Below are positions 1 through 9,661 of a stretch of DNA of 64,000 nt, piece by piece. A program made the position numbers and the translations under genes. The stretch is taken from contig NW_026960611.1 in assembly GCF_021018805.1 (NCBI RefSeq), positions 496,001-560,000 on the forward strand, given 5' to 3'. Every line of letters begins with the position of its first letter. Position 1 is the first letter of the stretch. Source of the stretch: Prinia subflava (taxonomy: Eukaryota; Chordata; Aves; Passeriformes; Cisticolidae). The notes beneath the pieces are model-generated. The model was not told the DNA's origin, did no database searches, and was given only the letters and a program-made list of their open reading frames with translations.

Positions 1-346
1 GAATGGAGAATTCAAATCCTCTCCCTCCAAATTATTCTAATTTAGAAAATTAAAGGGCTTTCAGACAGAGATATGGGGATAGGAATAACAGTTCAGTACT
101 AGTATGTATAACAAGGCAAACAAACAAACAACAACTACAGCATTAATAATAAACAGAATCAGGAACCTCAAGGGGCTTTGCTTCACAAAGCCCAGGGCAG
201 TCTGATCTCGGTGCCCCTGCGGGACTCTGAGATCATCAAGCTGAAACAGTGGAAAATCCCGAGCTGGTGGATGAGATCAGATGCTCTGTGGTGGTAGCTG
301 GAACGGCAGGGATGTCCTGGCAGGGCAGGAGGGTGCGGGGCCACAG

Positions 347-1549
347 TGAAAAGAACAGGGCATATGCCTTTATTAATATTCAGCTCTTTATTAAAGTGAT
401 CAGCTCATTATTAAAGTCATCAGCAGGATTGCAGAGTCCAACCGGAGTTTTTCACGCTGCTGTGGTGATCCGACGGAGCAGGTACTGTTGCAGTTCTTCA
501 CTCAGCTGCCTGCAGTAGGTGGCGAGTCCTTGTCTCCACAGGAACAGCTAGAAGCTCTCTCTGGTCAACCATGAGAAGGCAGAATGGTGAGGGGTCTGTC
601 ACTGGAGTGCAGAGTCAGCTCTTTACCCTCAGGGAAAAACCTCGAGAGTTTCCCGTTGTCTGTCTCTGTTGCTTAAGCTGGCCGGTTCCCATTCCATTCA
701 GACTCCTCATAGGTCATGGTGAATCTTCAAACCAGGCCAGGGGGTGCGTCCACTCCTTCCTTGGCCAGGGCGCCCTCTAATTCTCCTCTGATGCATCTAG
801 TTTTTCATCTTGGGGTGCAGTTCCTCTAAAAAACTCTCCCAGGATTCAGCGGGTCGGTTTTATTTGCATATACAAATGCATATGCATTTGTCCCGGTCGC
901 AGCATACGGTATCCCTGCTGAAAAAGGTAGTTACAGCGAACAATGACCGGGCAATCTAGACAGGAGCCACTCCTTTTCACATTTTAATGAGGTAGGAGAA
1001 TGCCACAGGGCAGCTTCCCTTCGTCCTCAAACTTGCTGGGGTGTGGGGAGGTACCTCTAGCCTAGCCTGGGAGGGGGTCAGCGGCTTTCGCGGGACAGCA
1101 GCATCACCCCAGCTATGGGGTTTCTCTGTAAAAGAGAAAAAACCCCATTTTTCTAAAAGGCAGGGTGATGGCACAAATTGGGAGGAGGGGGGTTGCATTC
1201 TGAGTGCTCAGAGCTCTTTTAATATGCTAATGGGTGCTCCGCATTTTCCTCTGGGGGAATGGAGCTGTCTCGGCTGTCTCGCTATGGGTCTAGGATACGG
1301 ATGGCACAACCGCTTCCGACTGAGAAACACTGGGGGTTCCAGTGCTCCACCCCCCATCCACTCTTTCCAGAGCCCGGCCGTGGCTCCTGCCAGCAGCGAC
1401 TGCGCCCGTCAGGGCCTCATGGCACGGCCGAGGCTGCCCGGCGGCTGGTGCTTCAGAGACACAGCTCTGCCCCCCTCCCAGGGTCACAGCAGCAAACACG
1501 GGCATCTTCTTTTTGAGCCCTACTACCCACTGGGAATTTGTTCATAACA
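347..1549 (-). mobile_element. nested LTR (1.2 kb), ERV1-like, inside LTR A copy 1
   Basis: The segment interrupts the family A sequence between CCACAG and TGTAGCAAAAAGCC, starts TGAAAAGAAC and ends TTCATAACA (TG...CA). It is flanked by ACAG at 343-346 and 1550-1553, a 4-bp target duplication typical of gamma/ERV1-class integrases. AATAAA on the minus strand (369-374) near the low-coordinate end gives minus polarity. No coding sequence seen. Confidence 0.65.
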
Positions 1550-1995
1550 ACAGTGTAGCAAAAAGCCTCAAAGCATTTCCAAAGAAGCGGTGGCGGAGTT
1601 GGGACAGGGCCATCCCAGCTCCAGCAGGGCAGGAGGAGGCGAGTCAGAATTTCTGGGCATACGAGCAGATGGTGGTAGATTTCCCAGGACTGGACTTAGT
1701 GGTGACAGTGAATTCCTCCCACAGCATGCAACAGCCTTGCTGTCCTCCCTCCAATGCTGAGAGAAAGAGCGAGAAGCTATCCCCAGCCCTGTCCTTTTTC
1801 TTCCCCTCCCAAACTCACAGTATCTTCCCCCTCCAAGAGAAACTCCCAGAGACAAAAGAAGTGTAGCCAAGTGCTACAACTCCTATCCTTTGCCCCCTTT
1901 GTTCTGCTTAAGTACCTATAAGTACCCAGTAGTTAGTTTCCTAGCAAATTATGGGAAAAAAATTCTATAAGTAAAAAGGAAACAAATTAACCCCC

Positions 1996-2437
1996 TGATG
2001 CCTTGGAAGGCTGACCTGAAAGAGACACTGGACAGAGCTAGAGAATAAAGTAGGTATTAATTTAAAGGCCTCCAGGATCCGCCTTGGGCAGGACAGGAGC
2101 CTGACAAAGGTTGCACCCAGGGTCACAAAATGTGAATGGTTACAAAATGGCTAACTGATCACAAGATCTTACATTTTTATAAGTCTTCGTCCATTTGCAT
2201 ATATGGTTTTAATTGTCCAATTACAGCTTCAGGTTGTGAGGTCTCATCCTTCTTGTTCCTCCCTTCAGTTCATTGTTGTTTATGGTTTTGGGCCTGAAAG
2301 TTGTCCTTGGTTCTCAGCAGGAAAGGAGTTGCTTTGTCTACCTGTTCTGTGAAGAGAGCTTACTGGCACTTAAGGCTCAGAACTACACCTAAGCAGCACA
2401 GAACCTGAAAACATGAAAGCTAAAACTCAAGGCATCA
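1996..2437. mobile_element. nested solo LTR (442 bp) with perfect 10-bp terminal inverted repeats
   Basis: It begins TGATGCCTTG and ends CAAGGCATCA, exact inverted repeats, and splits the CCCCCAACA terminus of LTR A copy 1. CCCC flanks both sides, a possible 4-bp target duplication. A TATAAAA on the minus strand (near 2177) suggests minus polarity, but this is not decisive. Confidence 0.7.
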
Positions 2438-2491
2438 CCCCAACAATGGTAAAAACTCAAACCACTGCCTAAATCCGAAATACCTGTGGTG

Positions 2492-2812
2492 TGTCACAGA
2501 GGACACGGAAAGAACCACACGAGGACACGCTGGTGAGCGAAGCAGGAAAAAGGGCGAGTTTATTTACAAAACCCAGTTTTATACATTTCCTATGGGGCCT
2601 GTGGATTGGAGGATGGAATTCCACCTCTCAATCCACATTGGTCAAGCCAACTATCAACTTTCTCCTCCCACCTAGAAATCTGTAAACAATGAAAGACAGT
2701 TAGCAAAACATGGCCATTGTTTATAGCAGAAAGTGTGATAAAGTAAAATTTCTGACTCCAATATGAAGAACATTACAGAAGGCTTAGAAAAGTCTTCAAA
2801 ACCAGGGTGACA
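2492..2812 (-). repeat. 3' LTR of the class II provirus
   Basis: 321 bp, ends TGTCAC...GGTGACA (perfect short inverted termini). On the minus strand it carries TATAAAA (near 2578) and AATAAA (near 2562) in the right order for promoter and polyadenylation signal. The adjacent 2813-2825 gives a purine-rich minus-strand tract (polypurine tract) abutting the LTR. Confidence 0.93.
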
Positions 2813-2997
2813 TCTCACCCTTTTTATCTTTAAAAAAAGAAAAAGCAGAAAAAGAAAAACGAACAATTTTTTACAATGGAAAAAAACTGTACAGAGTTCA
2901 GTGATTATCCAAAGAGGAAACATCAGAGCGATCACTCGCGTCCTCTGCGTCCGAATCATCGCCCGAAGATTCATCCATTTGACGACCTTCAGTCTGG

Positions 2998-5634
2998 TCA
3001 TGGCCTCCACCTATCGGCCGGATTCTGCCTCTGCTGTCGCAGGTCAGGACGGACACACTTCGAAGGTACCCAGTGTGCCCCAGTATCTGTGGACACGCAC
3101 GCATACCCATGCCCCATAACGATCAGATCATAGGGTCCTTCCCATTGTTTGGTGACTAAATTCTGGACCCGAACCGTCTCTCGAGGCTGATGCATGTCGT
3201 CTGAAGCCTGCCATGAGAGGAGGTGGTTTACAATGACAGGGTTACTTGAGTTTTGCGGAACCGGAAGGTAGTTGATGATGTACAAAGCCTTGGCCAAGCG
3301 ACTGTGTGGTGTTTCACCCTGCATTCCCCGTTTTTGTTTGTGGAGAACATGCTTGAGTGTACCATGAGCACACTCTACAATTGCCTGTCCTGTTGGAGAA
3401 TGAGGGATGCCAAAGTTGTGGTTCACACCCCACGACTGTAGGAACTGCCGTACCTGTTGAGAGGCATAAGCAGGACCATTGTCGGTTTTCACAACGGAAG
3501 GTATGCCTAGTACAGCAAAAGCCTGCCTCCAGTGGGCAATGGCATTGTGGGCCTTCTCCCCAGTGTGAGCCGAAGCCCACATCGCAGAGGAGAATGTGTC
3601 CACTGTGACATGGACATACTTGAGCCGGCCAAACTCGGCTACCTGGGTGACATCAGTCTGCCAAAGCTCCAAGGCCTTAAGGCCCCTGGGGTTAACCCCT
3701 GTCGGCAAAAGCGCACCAAGAGCATGACAGTCGTCACAAGAGTCGACAATGTCACGAGCCTCAGTGGCCGTCAGGTGAAACTGCTTCTGCAGCGTATGCG
3801 CATTTTGGTGGAAAAACCCGTGCGATGCCTTGGCCTGCGCGAGTGTGTCAGGCTGAGGAGCAACCCACGCTGGGTTAGCCAACTTGTCAGCCCTCGCGTT
3901 ACCTTCTACAACAAACCCTGGCAAATTTGTGTGACTTTGTACGCGCAGAACATAATAGGGATGAACCCTGGACTGAATTGCGCACCACAAGGTCTTCAGC
4001 AAATGAAACAAGGCAGGGTTACTGACTTCCTTCAAAACTGAATACCCTAATAGCTGTGCAATGTCGGCAACATAAGCAGAGTCCGTGACCAGATTGAAGG
4101 GTGTCTGAGAAAATTTTTCAAATGCCATGATGGCAGCCCTTAGTTCAACCAGTTGGGCTGACCCATCCTCATGGCCTTCTAAAACCTGCCACTCGGATCC
4201 ATCCTTCCAGGTAACAATGGCTTTTCCTGTTTTTCCTGAACCGTCAGTGAAGACGGTGGGTCCTTGCACTGGCTCTTGGCTGTTCTTGGGTCGTAATGAA
4301 AATTGAGTATTTTTTGCCACTTGCAGTAGCTTGTGGCTGGGCAGATGATAAGTGATCTGCCCTGAAAAACCCTCTAGAGCACTTTGTAGCGAAACGTTGT
4401 TCGCATAGCTCCAATCAAATTCCTCCCTCTGAACCGGGAGTATGATTTTTGAGGGAACTGCACCCATCAATTGCAAACAGCGTTGCCGGCACTTGATTAT
4501 CAAGTGCGCAATCAATTCAAACAACGCAGTCACCGTCTTATGTGGCTGATGAGGCAGGAAAACCCATTCCAGGATATGCAAAGGATCCGTCCAATCATCA
4601 TTCCATTGGCCAATGATACCTGTAGGATGTAAATCAGGAGTGGTGACGAATACAGTGACATCAATGGAAGGTTCAGTGCGGTATACCTGGCGAGCCAAAA
4701 CAGCTTGCTGCACCTCCTCCAGCATTTTTTGTGCCTCAGGGGTCAATTGACGAGGTGACTTCAAATCAGTGTCCCCTTTCAACAATTCAAACAAGGGAGA
4801 CAGTTGTGAGGTGGTCAGTCCCAGGTAAGGACATAACCAAGTGATGACACCTACCAGCTTCTGAGCATCATTCAGTGTCTTCACCGATTGCACAAACTGC
4901 ACCTCCTGGTGACGGATAGTCCGTTCCAGAATTTTGACACCCAAATATTTCCAGGGAGGTTGCTGTTGTACCTTTTCTGGAGTCACCTGCAGTCCATGTG
5001 AATGCAGAGCATTCAACAACTGAGGCTGTATCCTCAGCAGCTCATCCTGGGTGGGCACAGCCACCAAAATGTCGTCCATATAATGATAGACATGAGCATC
5101 GGGAAACTGCTTGCGAACTCCAGACAAGGCACGGGCCACATACCATTGGCATAATACCGGGGAATTTCGCATGCCTTGAGGCAAAAATTTCCATTGATAT
5201 CTCTGCGCAGGTTCAGCATTGTTTGTTGCAGGTACCGTGAATGCAAATTTTTGTCTGTCATTGGGATGCAGAGGGATCGTAAAAAAACAATCCTTCAGAT
5301 CCACAATGAGGACCGGCCAGTCCGCGGGAAGCATGGTAGGCGATGGCATGCCCGCCTGCAATGTCCCCATGCCTTCCATCACGGCATTGATTTTTCGGAG
5401 GTCTTGTAGCAACCTCCATTTCCCAGACTTCTTCTTAATGCAAAATACAGGAGTGTTCCAGGGACTGGTAGATGGCTCCAGATGCCCCTGGTCCAACTGC
5501 TCCTGAACAAGTTCACGAAGGGCGACTAGCTTGTCATGAGAGAGGGGCCACTGATTCTCCCAGATGGGTTTGTCCACCAGCCACTGTAAAGGAGGCGTGG
5601 GACACTCTGCACCCTTCATCACAGTGGCCCCCAT
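2998..5634 (-). CDS. pol: pol: reverse transcriptase, RNase H and integrase (intact frame, 878 aa)
   Basis: Endogenous retroviral polymerase. The reverse transcriptase occupies about residues 20-290, with VDLKD (catalytic Asp 112), LPQGM (151-155) and YMDD (185-188). RNase H, about 455-590, has TDGSG (Asp 464), Glu 498, TDSAY (Asp 518) and Asp 583. Integrase, about 600-870, has the HHCC zinc site (His 609, His 613, Cys 633, Cys 636) and the DD35E triad Asp 661, Asp 718, Glu 754. A Cys follows the catalytic Glu at 755, where related integrases usually have Arg. The frame has no stop. It is in the -1 frame relative to pro, and the ATG at 5634 overlaps the pro stop (TAATG), so translation normally comes by ribosomal frameshifting. 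Whether this copy is active is unknown. Confidence 0.95.
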   Translation of the reverse strand: MGATVMKGAECPTPPLQWLVDKPIWENQWPLSHDKLVALRELVQEQLDQGHLEPSTSPWNTPVFCIKKKSGKWRLLQDLRKINAVMEGMGTLQAGMPSPTMLPADWPVLIVDLKDCFFTIPLHPNDRQKFAFTVPATNNAEPAQRYQWKFLPQGMRNSPVLCQWYVARALSGVRKQFPDAHVYHYMDDILVAVPTQDELLRIQPQLLNALHSHGLQVTPEKVQQQPPWKYLGVKILERTIRHQEVQFVQSVKTLNDAQKLVGVITWLCPYLGLTTSQLSPLFELLKGDTDLKSPRQLTPEAQKMLEEVQQAVLARQVYRTEPSIDVTVFVTTPDLHPTGIIGQWNDDWTDPLHILEWVFLPHQPHKTVTALFELIAHLIIKCRQRCLQLMGAVPSKIILPVQREEFDWSYANNVSLQSALEGFSGQITYHLPSHKLLQVAKNTQFSLRPKNSQEPVQGPTVFTDGSGKTGKAIVTWKDGSEWQVLEGHEDGSAQLVELRAAIMAFEKFSQTPFNLVTDSAYVADIAQLLGYSVLKEVSNPALFHLLKTLWCAIQSRVHPYYVLRVQSHTNLPGFVVEGNARADKLANPAWVAPQPDTLAQAKASHGFFHQNAHTLQKQFHLTATEARDIVDSCDDCHALGALLPTGVNPRGLKALELWQTDVTQVAEFGRLKYVHVTVDTFSSAMWASAHTGEKAHNAIAHWRQAFAVLGIPSVVKTDNGPAYASQQVRQFLQSWGVNHNFGIPHSPTGQAIVECAHGTLKHVLHKQKRGMQGETPHSRLAKALYIINYLPVPQNSSNPVIVNHLLSWQASDDMHQPRETVRVQNLVTKQWEGPYDLIVMGHGYACVSTDTGAHWVPSKCVRPDLRQQRQNPADRWRP

Positions 5635-5948
5635 TAAAAATCCGTGCTAATTCGCACCCCCCACGCGGCCAAAACATCCCTCCCCCAGAGGCTCTTAGCA
5701 GTCTCCGTAACATGAGGCCAAATCATGGCCTTCTGTCCCTCCGGGTTGGTGATGACCATGGGATTCTGGCTCACGTAGCATTGCTTCGTTCCTCCTAAGC
5801 CCGCGACAGGTGTCTGTACCAGGCTCAAAGGGCACTGCCGGGGCCAAGCCGCCAGGGAGAAAATGCTCACGTCGGCCCCGGTATCCAGAAGGCCACGAAG
5901 TTGAGTCTCCGGCGGCATTGCACCAGCCATGGAAACGGTACACACCAT
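5634..5948 (-). CDS. pro: pro: retroviral aspartic protease (downstream part of pro frame)
   Basis: The frame carries the active-site LLDTGAD (residues 20-26) and the C-terminal GRDVL motif of retroviral proteases. It shares its reading frame with the dUTPase part upstream (6024-6482). The two are separated by a single TGA at 6024-6026, with an otherwise open stretch between, so pro was one dUTPase-protease frame as in betaretroviruses. The protease N-terminus lies in 5949-6023, before the first methionine. In this copy the stop would cut the protease off from any frameshift product. Confidence 0.88.
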   Translation of the reverse strand: MVCTVSMAGAMPPETQLRGLLDTGADVSIFSLAAWPRQCPLSLVQTPVAGLGGTKQCYVSQNPMVITNPEGQKAMIWPHVTETAKSLWGRDVLAAWGVRISTDF

Positions 5949-6023
5949 CTCAGGACGGTCTTTGATCAGGACCGCGGTCCAGTGGACTTGAGGCGACCCA
6001 GTAGAACCGGAGCCTATGTCACC

Positions 6024-6482
6024 TCATGACCAATCCTCCATCCTGGAAACAGAAGACTTAAAAGGAACAAGTTGAGCAATACGGGTGCCTTTTGCAATAG
6101 TCAAAGGGGGGGTGGGTGTAGAGACCATCCCATGAATTTGCCCTGAGAAATCAGCATTGATGAGTCCTGTGTGCACAATGCTACCCTGAATGATGGCACT
6201 AGACCTTCCCATGAGGAAAGCACTCATGCCATCACCCAAAGGACCAAAAGCATCCAAGGGGACCCTCTGTATCTTGTCCGAGTCTATGAGGACAGATTCT
6301 GCTGTGCAGACGTCAACACCTGCTGAACCGCAGGTACTGGCTGCAAGCCTGCTAAGCAGACCTCCATCGGTTCGGGCGGGGGCAGAGACACTTGTGTCTG
6401 AGCGCGTCTCTGCTTCGCGCTGCGTTTCGTGTTTCCCGACGCCAGAAGGGGATGACCATTGACATGCACCGTCGCCTTGCAA
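6024..6482 (-). CDS. pro: dUTPase domain (upstream part of pro frame, ends at premature TGA)
   Basis: Residues about 60-152 match trimeric dUTPases: a GRSS motif, a GLINADFSG-like motif 3 and IAKGTRIAQLV motif 4. The enzyme hydrolyses dUTP and keeps uracil out of reverse transcripts. In betaretroviruses it forms the N-terminal part of the gag-pro product, as here. The first 60 or so residues overlap the nucleocapsid frame. The domain stops at TGA 6024, just before the protease. Confidence 0.85.
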   Translation of the reverse strand: MQGDGACQWSSPSGVGKHETQREAETRSDTSVSAPARTDGGLLSRLAASTCGSAGVDVCTAESVLIDSDKIQRVPLDAFGPLGDGMSAFLMGRSSAIIQGSIVHTGLINADFSGQIHGMVSTPTPPLTIAKGTRIAQLVPFKSSVSRMEDWS

Positions 6483-6667
6483 TTATTTGTGTAGTGATTT
6501 GGTTTTCCACATCGAGCGCACAGAAACAAGGGTGCTGTGGTTTTCTGCACTTTCTTCCCCTGTTTTTTCCTGGTTTGGGCACTGCCCTGCTGTTGCAGCC
6601 TGGCCTGAGGGACTATCCAAGCAGGCTGCATCACAGTAGCCATGGCTGGTTGTACAGCCGTAGCCAC
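6284..6667 (-). pseudogene. gag: gag: nucleocapsid segment, cut off from capsid
   Basis: The 127-residue frame has one zinc knuckle, Cys50-X2-Cys53-X4-His58-X4-Cys63, in a Lys-rich region, as in retroviral nucleocapsids. It is in frame +2 (low coordinate modulo 3) while the capsid is in frame 0. A TAG at 6674 lies just upstream in the same frame. The frame overlaps the start of the dUTPase frame, and dUTPase is -1 relative to it, as expected for gag-pro frameshifting. Confidence 0.85.
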
Positions 6668-6791
6668 AGGTGGCTACACAGCAGCCACCAAGGCAACCGA
6701 CTTGGGACTTGGTGTGCCTATCTTTGCACAGGCTTCCACCATCTGAGGGATGGACAGATCACCAGGAAGTGCATCGATGATCCTCCTGCAA

Positions 6792-8126
6792 TCAGTATTG
6801 CAGTTGCCTCGGGCCAAGTAATAGCTTCCTAGACTTGGGATCACTAACCTGCTTTTCCACTGCAGAAGTCAGCTTTCCTGCAAAATGCAGGAAAGACTCA
6901 TCAGCTCCTTGGACAATTGTCACAAACAATTCCTCTGGAGCAGCCATCGCTATGGTCTGAACCAGAGCTGCCATGCCTATCTGCTGGCACTGCTCAAGCA
7001 CCAAGGGCTCAAACCCAACTTGTCCATTGGCATCGGCATAATTTCCAATGCTCAGCAGCTTATCGGTATTAACCGTGTGCCTGACATCAGTTGGGCCTAG
7101 TGTGGCATTTTGCTCCACTGTTCTGATTGCTAGCTGATTCCATTTTGACTCGAAAATGTTGTATTCGACAGGTGGAAACAGAGAACGAGCTAGACTCCGG
7201 GTGTCGTAAGGTGTTAAAAGAGGACCGTTGAGAAACCGGAGCATCTGCATTACTTCACCAGACCCCAGGCCATATTTCCCCACCTTATCACGAAGCTCCA
7301 TCAGGGCCTTCCAAGGCAAAGGCTGGTGGGTGTTATGGGTAACACCTGTTAGGACAGGGAAAGCCTGGAGACCTCCTGGTAGGGTGGCAGTACCTACCAC
7401 ATCCCATCCCGTGGGCTCCACAGGGACAGAGGCAGACACTTGGCTGGGGGCCAGCTGAATGCCAGACACCGGAGGTCCAGCAGCATCAGCAACAACATCA
7501 GCAGAGCTAAAGAGCCTCTTTTCAGACTCCGGATGACGATGTGTACACATGCATTCCTCCACTTCCTCCATCTTAACTCTAACCTCCCCCCAAAATCGCT
7601 CCTGGTCCTTGGGCTGCACTTTGACGTTACAAGGGGAGAGTGTCCAGGTGGAGGATCCCAGAGCGCGGGGTCTCTTGGTCTTGGGAAGGGCTGGCCAGAC
7701 CCCAGCTTTGTCCCCACCCGTGCTGAAGTTAAAAACTGCGCTCCCATTGCAGGCGCAGCGCCGGTGGGAGGCTGCAGGGGCAGGCCCGCTGGCGCTGCCG
7801 CAGCCTTGGTGGTGCCTGCGCCTGCTGGCAGGCCAGTAGCAGCGGCCGCCGCAACACGGGTACAGGGCTCTTTGATATGCGTAGGTTCTGACAGAGCCCC
7901 TGAGCCCCGGGCAGGCAGATTGCGATGTGCTGGGAGGGGTGCGGCTGGCAAAGCTATCGCTCTGCTGTGCACTGTGTTCAAGGGCGCCTGCGCACTCAGC
8001 GTGAGGGGGGTGGGGGCGGGGGGCAGGCACCGGTGGTGCCCACGGGGCTGCGCCCCTGTCATGCGCCGCTATCAACAGTGCAGGCGCAGTCCGCGCCGGG
8101 GGAGAGCGCGGAACCGGCTGTGGCAC
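6792..8126 (-). pseudogene. gag: gag: proline-rich spacer and capsid
   Basis: From about residue 230 the frame is capsid, with hydrophobic helices, FPV near its start and a major homology region (QGADESFLHFAGKL) around 6865-6910. The frame ends at TGA 6792 because of a frameshift near 6815: the proper continuation (GNCNTDCRRIIDALPGD) is in the nucleocapsid frame. The first 200 residues are GC-rich, Pro/Ala-rich spacer, of which the part before about 7700 is likely real gag. The same frame upstream carries stops at 8385 and 8322. Confidence 0.82.
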
Positions 8127-8384
8127 GGCTCGCTGGACTGCATCCCCGTCTCATGCTGCAATCAATGGCACAGGTACGGTCCGCACCGGGGGAGAGCGGG
8201 GAGCTGGCATTGGCGCGGTTCGTGGGACTGCACCCTCACCGTGCACTGTGGTCAGCACCGCAGTCACGGCCAAAAAGCCGACACAGACCCCGCCTCCAGG
8301 GGCGTCCGCCCCCTGCACGCTCTACAGAAGCGGCGCAGGCGCAGGGGCACCCAAGTGGGGCGGCGCAGAGGGTGCCTCCACTCT

Positions 8385-9143
8385 TCACGTATCCAGAGGA
8401 TACGTCGTGGAAGTTCCGCAGTTCGGGCAGATCATGGTAATGGAATCATGCTCTACAAGGGGCGGGGGCCACGCCACGGGTTCCTCCCCGCCTGTCAATG
8501 CTGGGAAAGATTGAATGGAAGGCTCCCCCACCCCCGCTCGCTGGCGCCGTGGCACAGGAGTGGGCGGGGCCAGCTGTGACGACTGTGAGGCCCCGCCCCC
8601 TCGCTGTTTGAGCGGCCAGGGCGGGCTCAGGCTTCCCTTGTTCCCCAAAAATTCCAAATATGAATCAGAGAGGGAGAAATCTTCCAGCGCAGCAACCGGA
8701 GGGAGAGGAAAATAATCCTCCGACCTCGGAGACGGGGGATCGAGCTCGGACAGGAATCCCGCATCTGACACCTCGGCCCCGCCCCTTTGCAGCCCCCCAC
8801 CTACCACCGGGAAGAGGGGGTCGCTCCGAGACTCTACCGAGATCTCGGAGCTGGCGGGATCCATTTCCCGGAAAAGGAGATCAACCTTTTGCCACACAAC
8901 TAACAACCTGGCTGCCTCCAGCATGAGGGCAGAGGAGAGAGAGTCCATGAGGCACTCCCCCAAACTGCGCCACACCTCCTCAGAAAATGCGTCCGCCGGA
9001 TCGCAAAAGAAGCCACGCCCCTGGGCCCATTCAAACAAACCCTGAAGTTCTGCCCAGGAGACAGGAATGTGCTTTCGTTCCATAACAGATTTCCAGACAT
9101 CCAAAGCTATGGAGTCCTCTTTCAAGACCGCACCAAAAGGCAT
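8385..9143 (-). pseudogene. gag: gag: matrix and start of the proline-rich region
   Basis: About 252 residues from ATG 9141-9143 (MPFGAVLKED) to TGA 8385. The first 100 residues are a helical matrix-like domain (FEWAQGRGFF, EEVWRSLGECLMDSL), similar to the matrix of the provirus at 30.7 kb. Then comes an acidic Ser/Pro-rich tail. The open frame appears to extend upstream to 9155, but those codons belong to an LTR inserted at 9145-9536; the start is therefore set at 9143. Confidence 0.82.
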
Positions 9144-9144
9144 T

Positions 9145-9536
9145 AGTGGATGCACGGCTGGACAAGCAGGGACATGTGCACAATCCTGCTCTTAGCTTAA
9201 GGGATGAGTAGAAGATGAAACGTCCTTGAACCATTCCTTAGATGGGATAAGGAGGAAGTAAAGCTTGGAACAATAGCTGTAACAGGATGCTAGACAGGAT
9301 GCATTGACCATAAGTTAGGGAGGATTTGCAGCATTTAGCCTCATGGACAGAGCTTCTGAACCAATTATGTATACTGCAAGGACACGTGAACACTATGGTT
9401 TAACCAATGATGTTCAGAGTTAGGTGCATGATATGCTTAGCACAGTATAAATGTAAGCCAAATAGCTGAACAAACGAGCAAGATTTTTAACTCATATTGA
9501 GTGTTGTCTTGACTCTGGCTGATTCCCCGGCCAACA
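9145..9536 (+). mobile_element. solo LTR inserted at the gag start codon of the provirus
   Basis: 392 bp flanked by exact GGCATT duplications (9139-9144 and 9537-9542), a 6-bp class II signature. It ends CCAACA; its first base appears mutated (AGTGG for TGTGG). A TATAAA near 9446 supports + polarity, opposite to the host provirus. The duplicated sequence contains the gag ATG on the minus strand, so one ATG copy stays with gag and one with the leader. Confidence 0.72.
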
Positions 9537-9641
9537 GGCATTGTGCAGCAGAAAAAAGGGGTGAACCCGCCAAACGACAGAGCCACAGAGCCTAGGCAAG
9601 GAGTGAAAGGCACGACAAAGCTCACCCAGACAGTCCTACCA

Positions 9642-9659
9642 CACACATCGGGGTCACCA
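9642..9659 (-). promoter_or_regulatory. primer-binding site, tRNA-Trp type
   Basis: Two bases inside the 5' LTR, the minus strand reads TGGTGACCCCGATGTGTG. The first twelve bases match the tRNA-Trp primer site known from avian alpharetroviruses and the rest has a few differences. Reverse transcription would start here. Confidence 0.75.
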
Positions 9660-9661
9660 GA

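Larger units (their letters stand above)
1..2445 (-). mobile_element. ERVL-like solo LTR, family A (copy 1, cut by window edge, carries two nested LTRs)
   Basis: Family A LTRs read TGTCTTGG...CCCCCAACA on the + strand. This copy lacks its left end and ends CCCCAACA at 2445. It is interrupted at 347-1549 and 1996-2437 by other LTRs. Family polarity is probably minus, because an AGTAAA polyadenylation-like signal appears in that direction. The family shares the blocks CCTCCCTCCAAATTATT and GGGGATAGGAATAACAGTT with the copies at 18.3, 41.4, 57.4 and 61.1 kb, and the more diverged copy at 38.9 kb. Confidence 0.75.

Noticed and set aside
3532..4041. 169-codon frame on the + strand
   Set aside because: Antisense of the retroviral integrase/RNase H coding sequence.
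7440..8579. 379-codon frame on the + strand
   Set aside because: It lies antisense to retroviral gag in a GC-rich region where stops are rare; no domain recognised.
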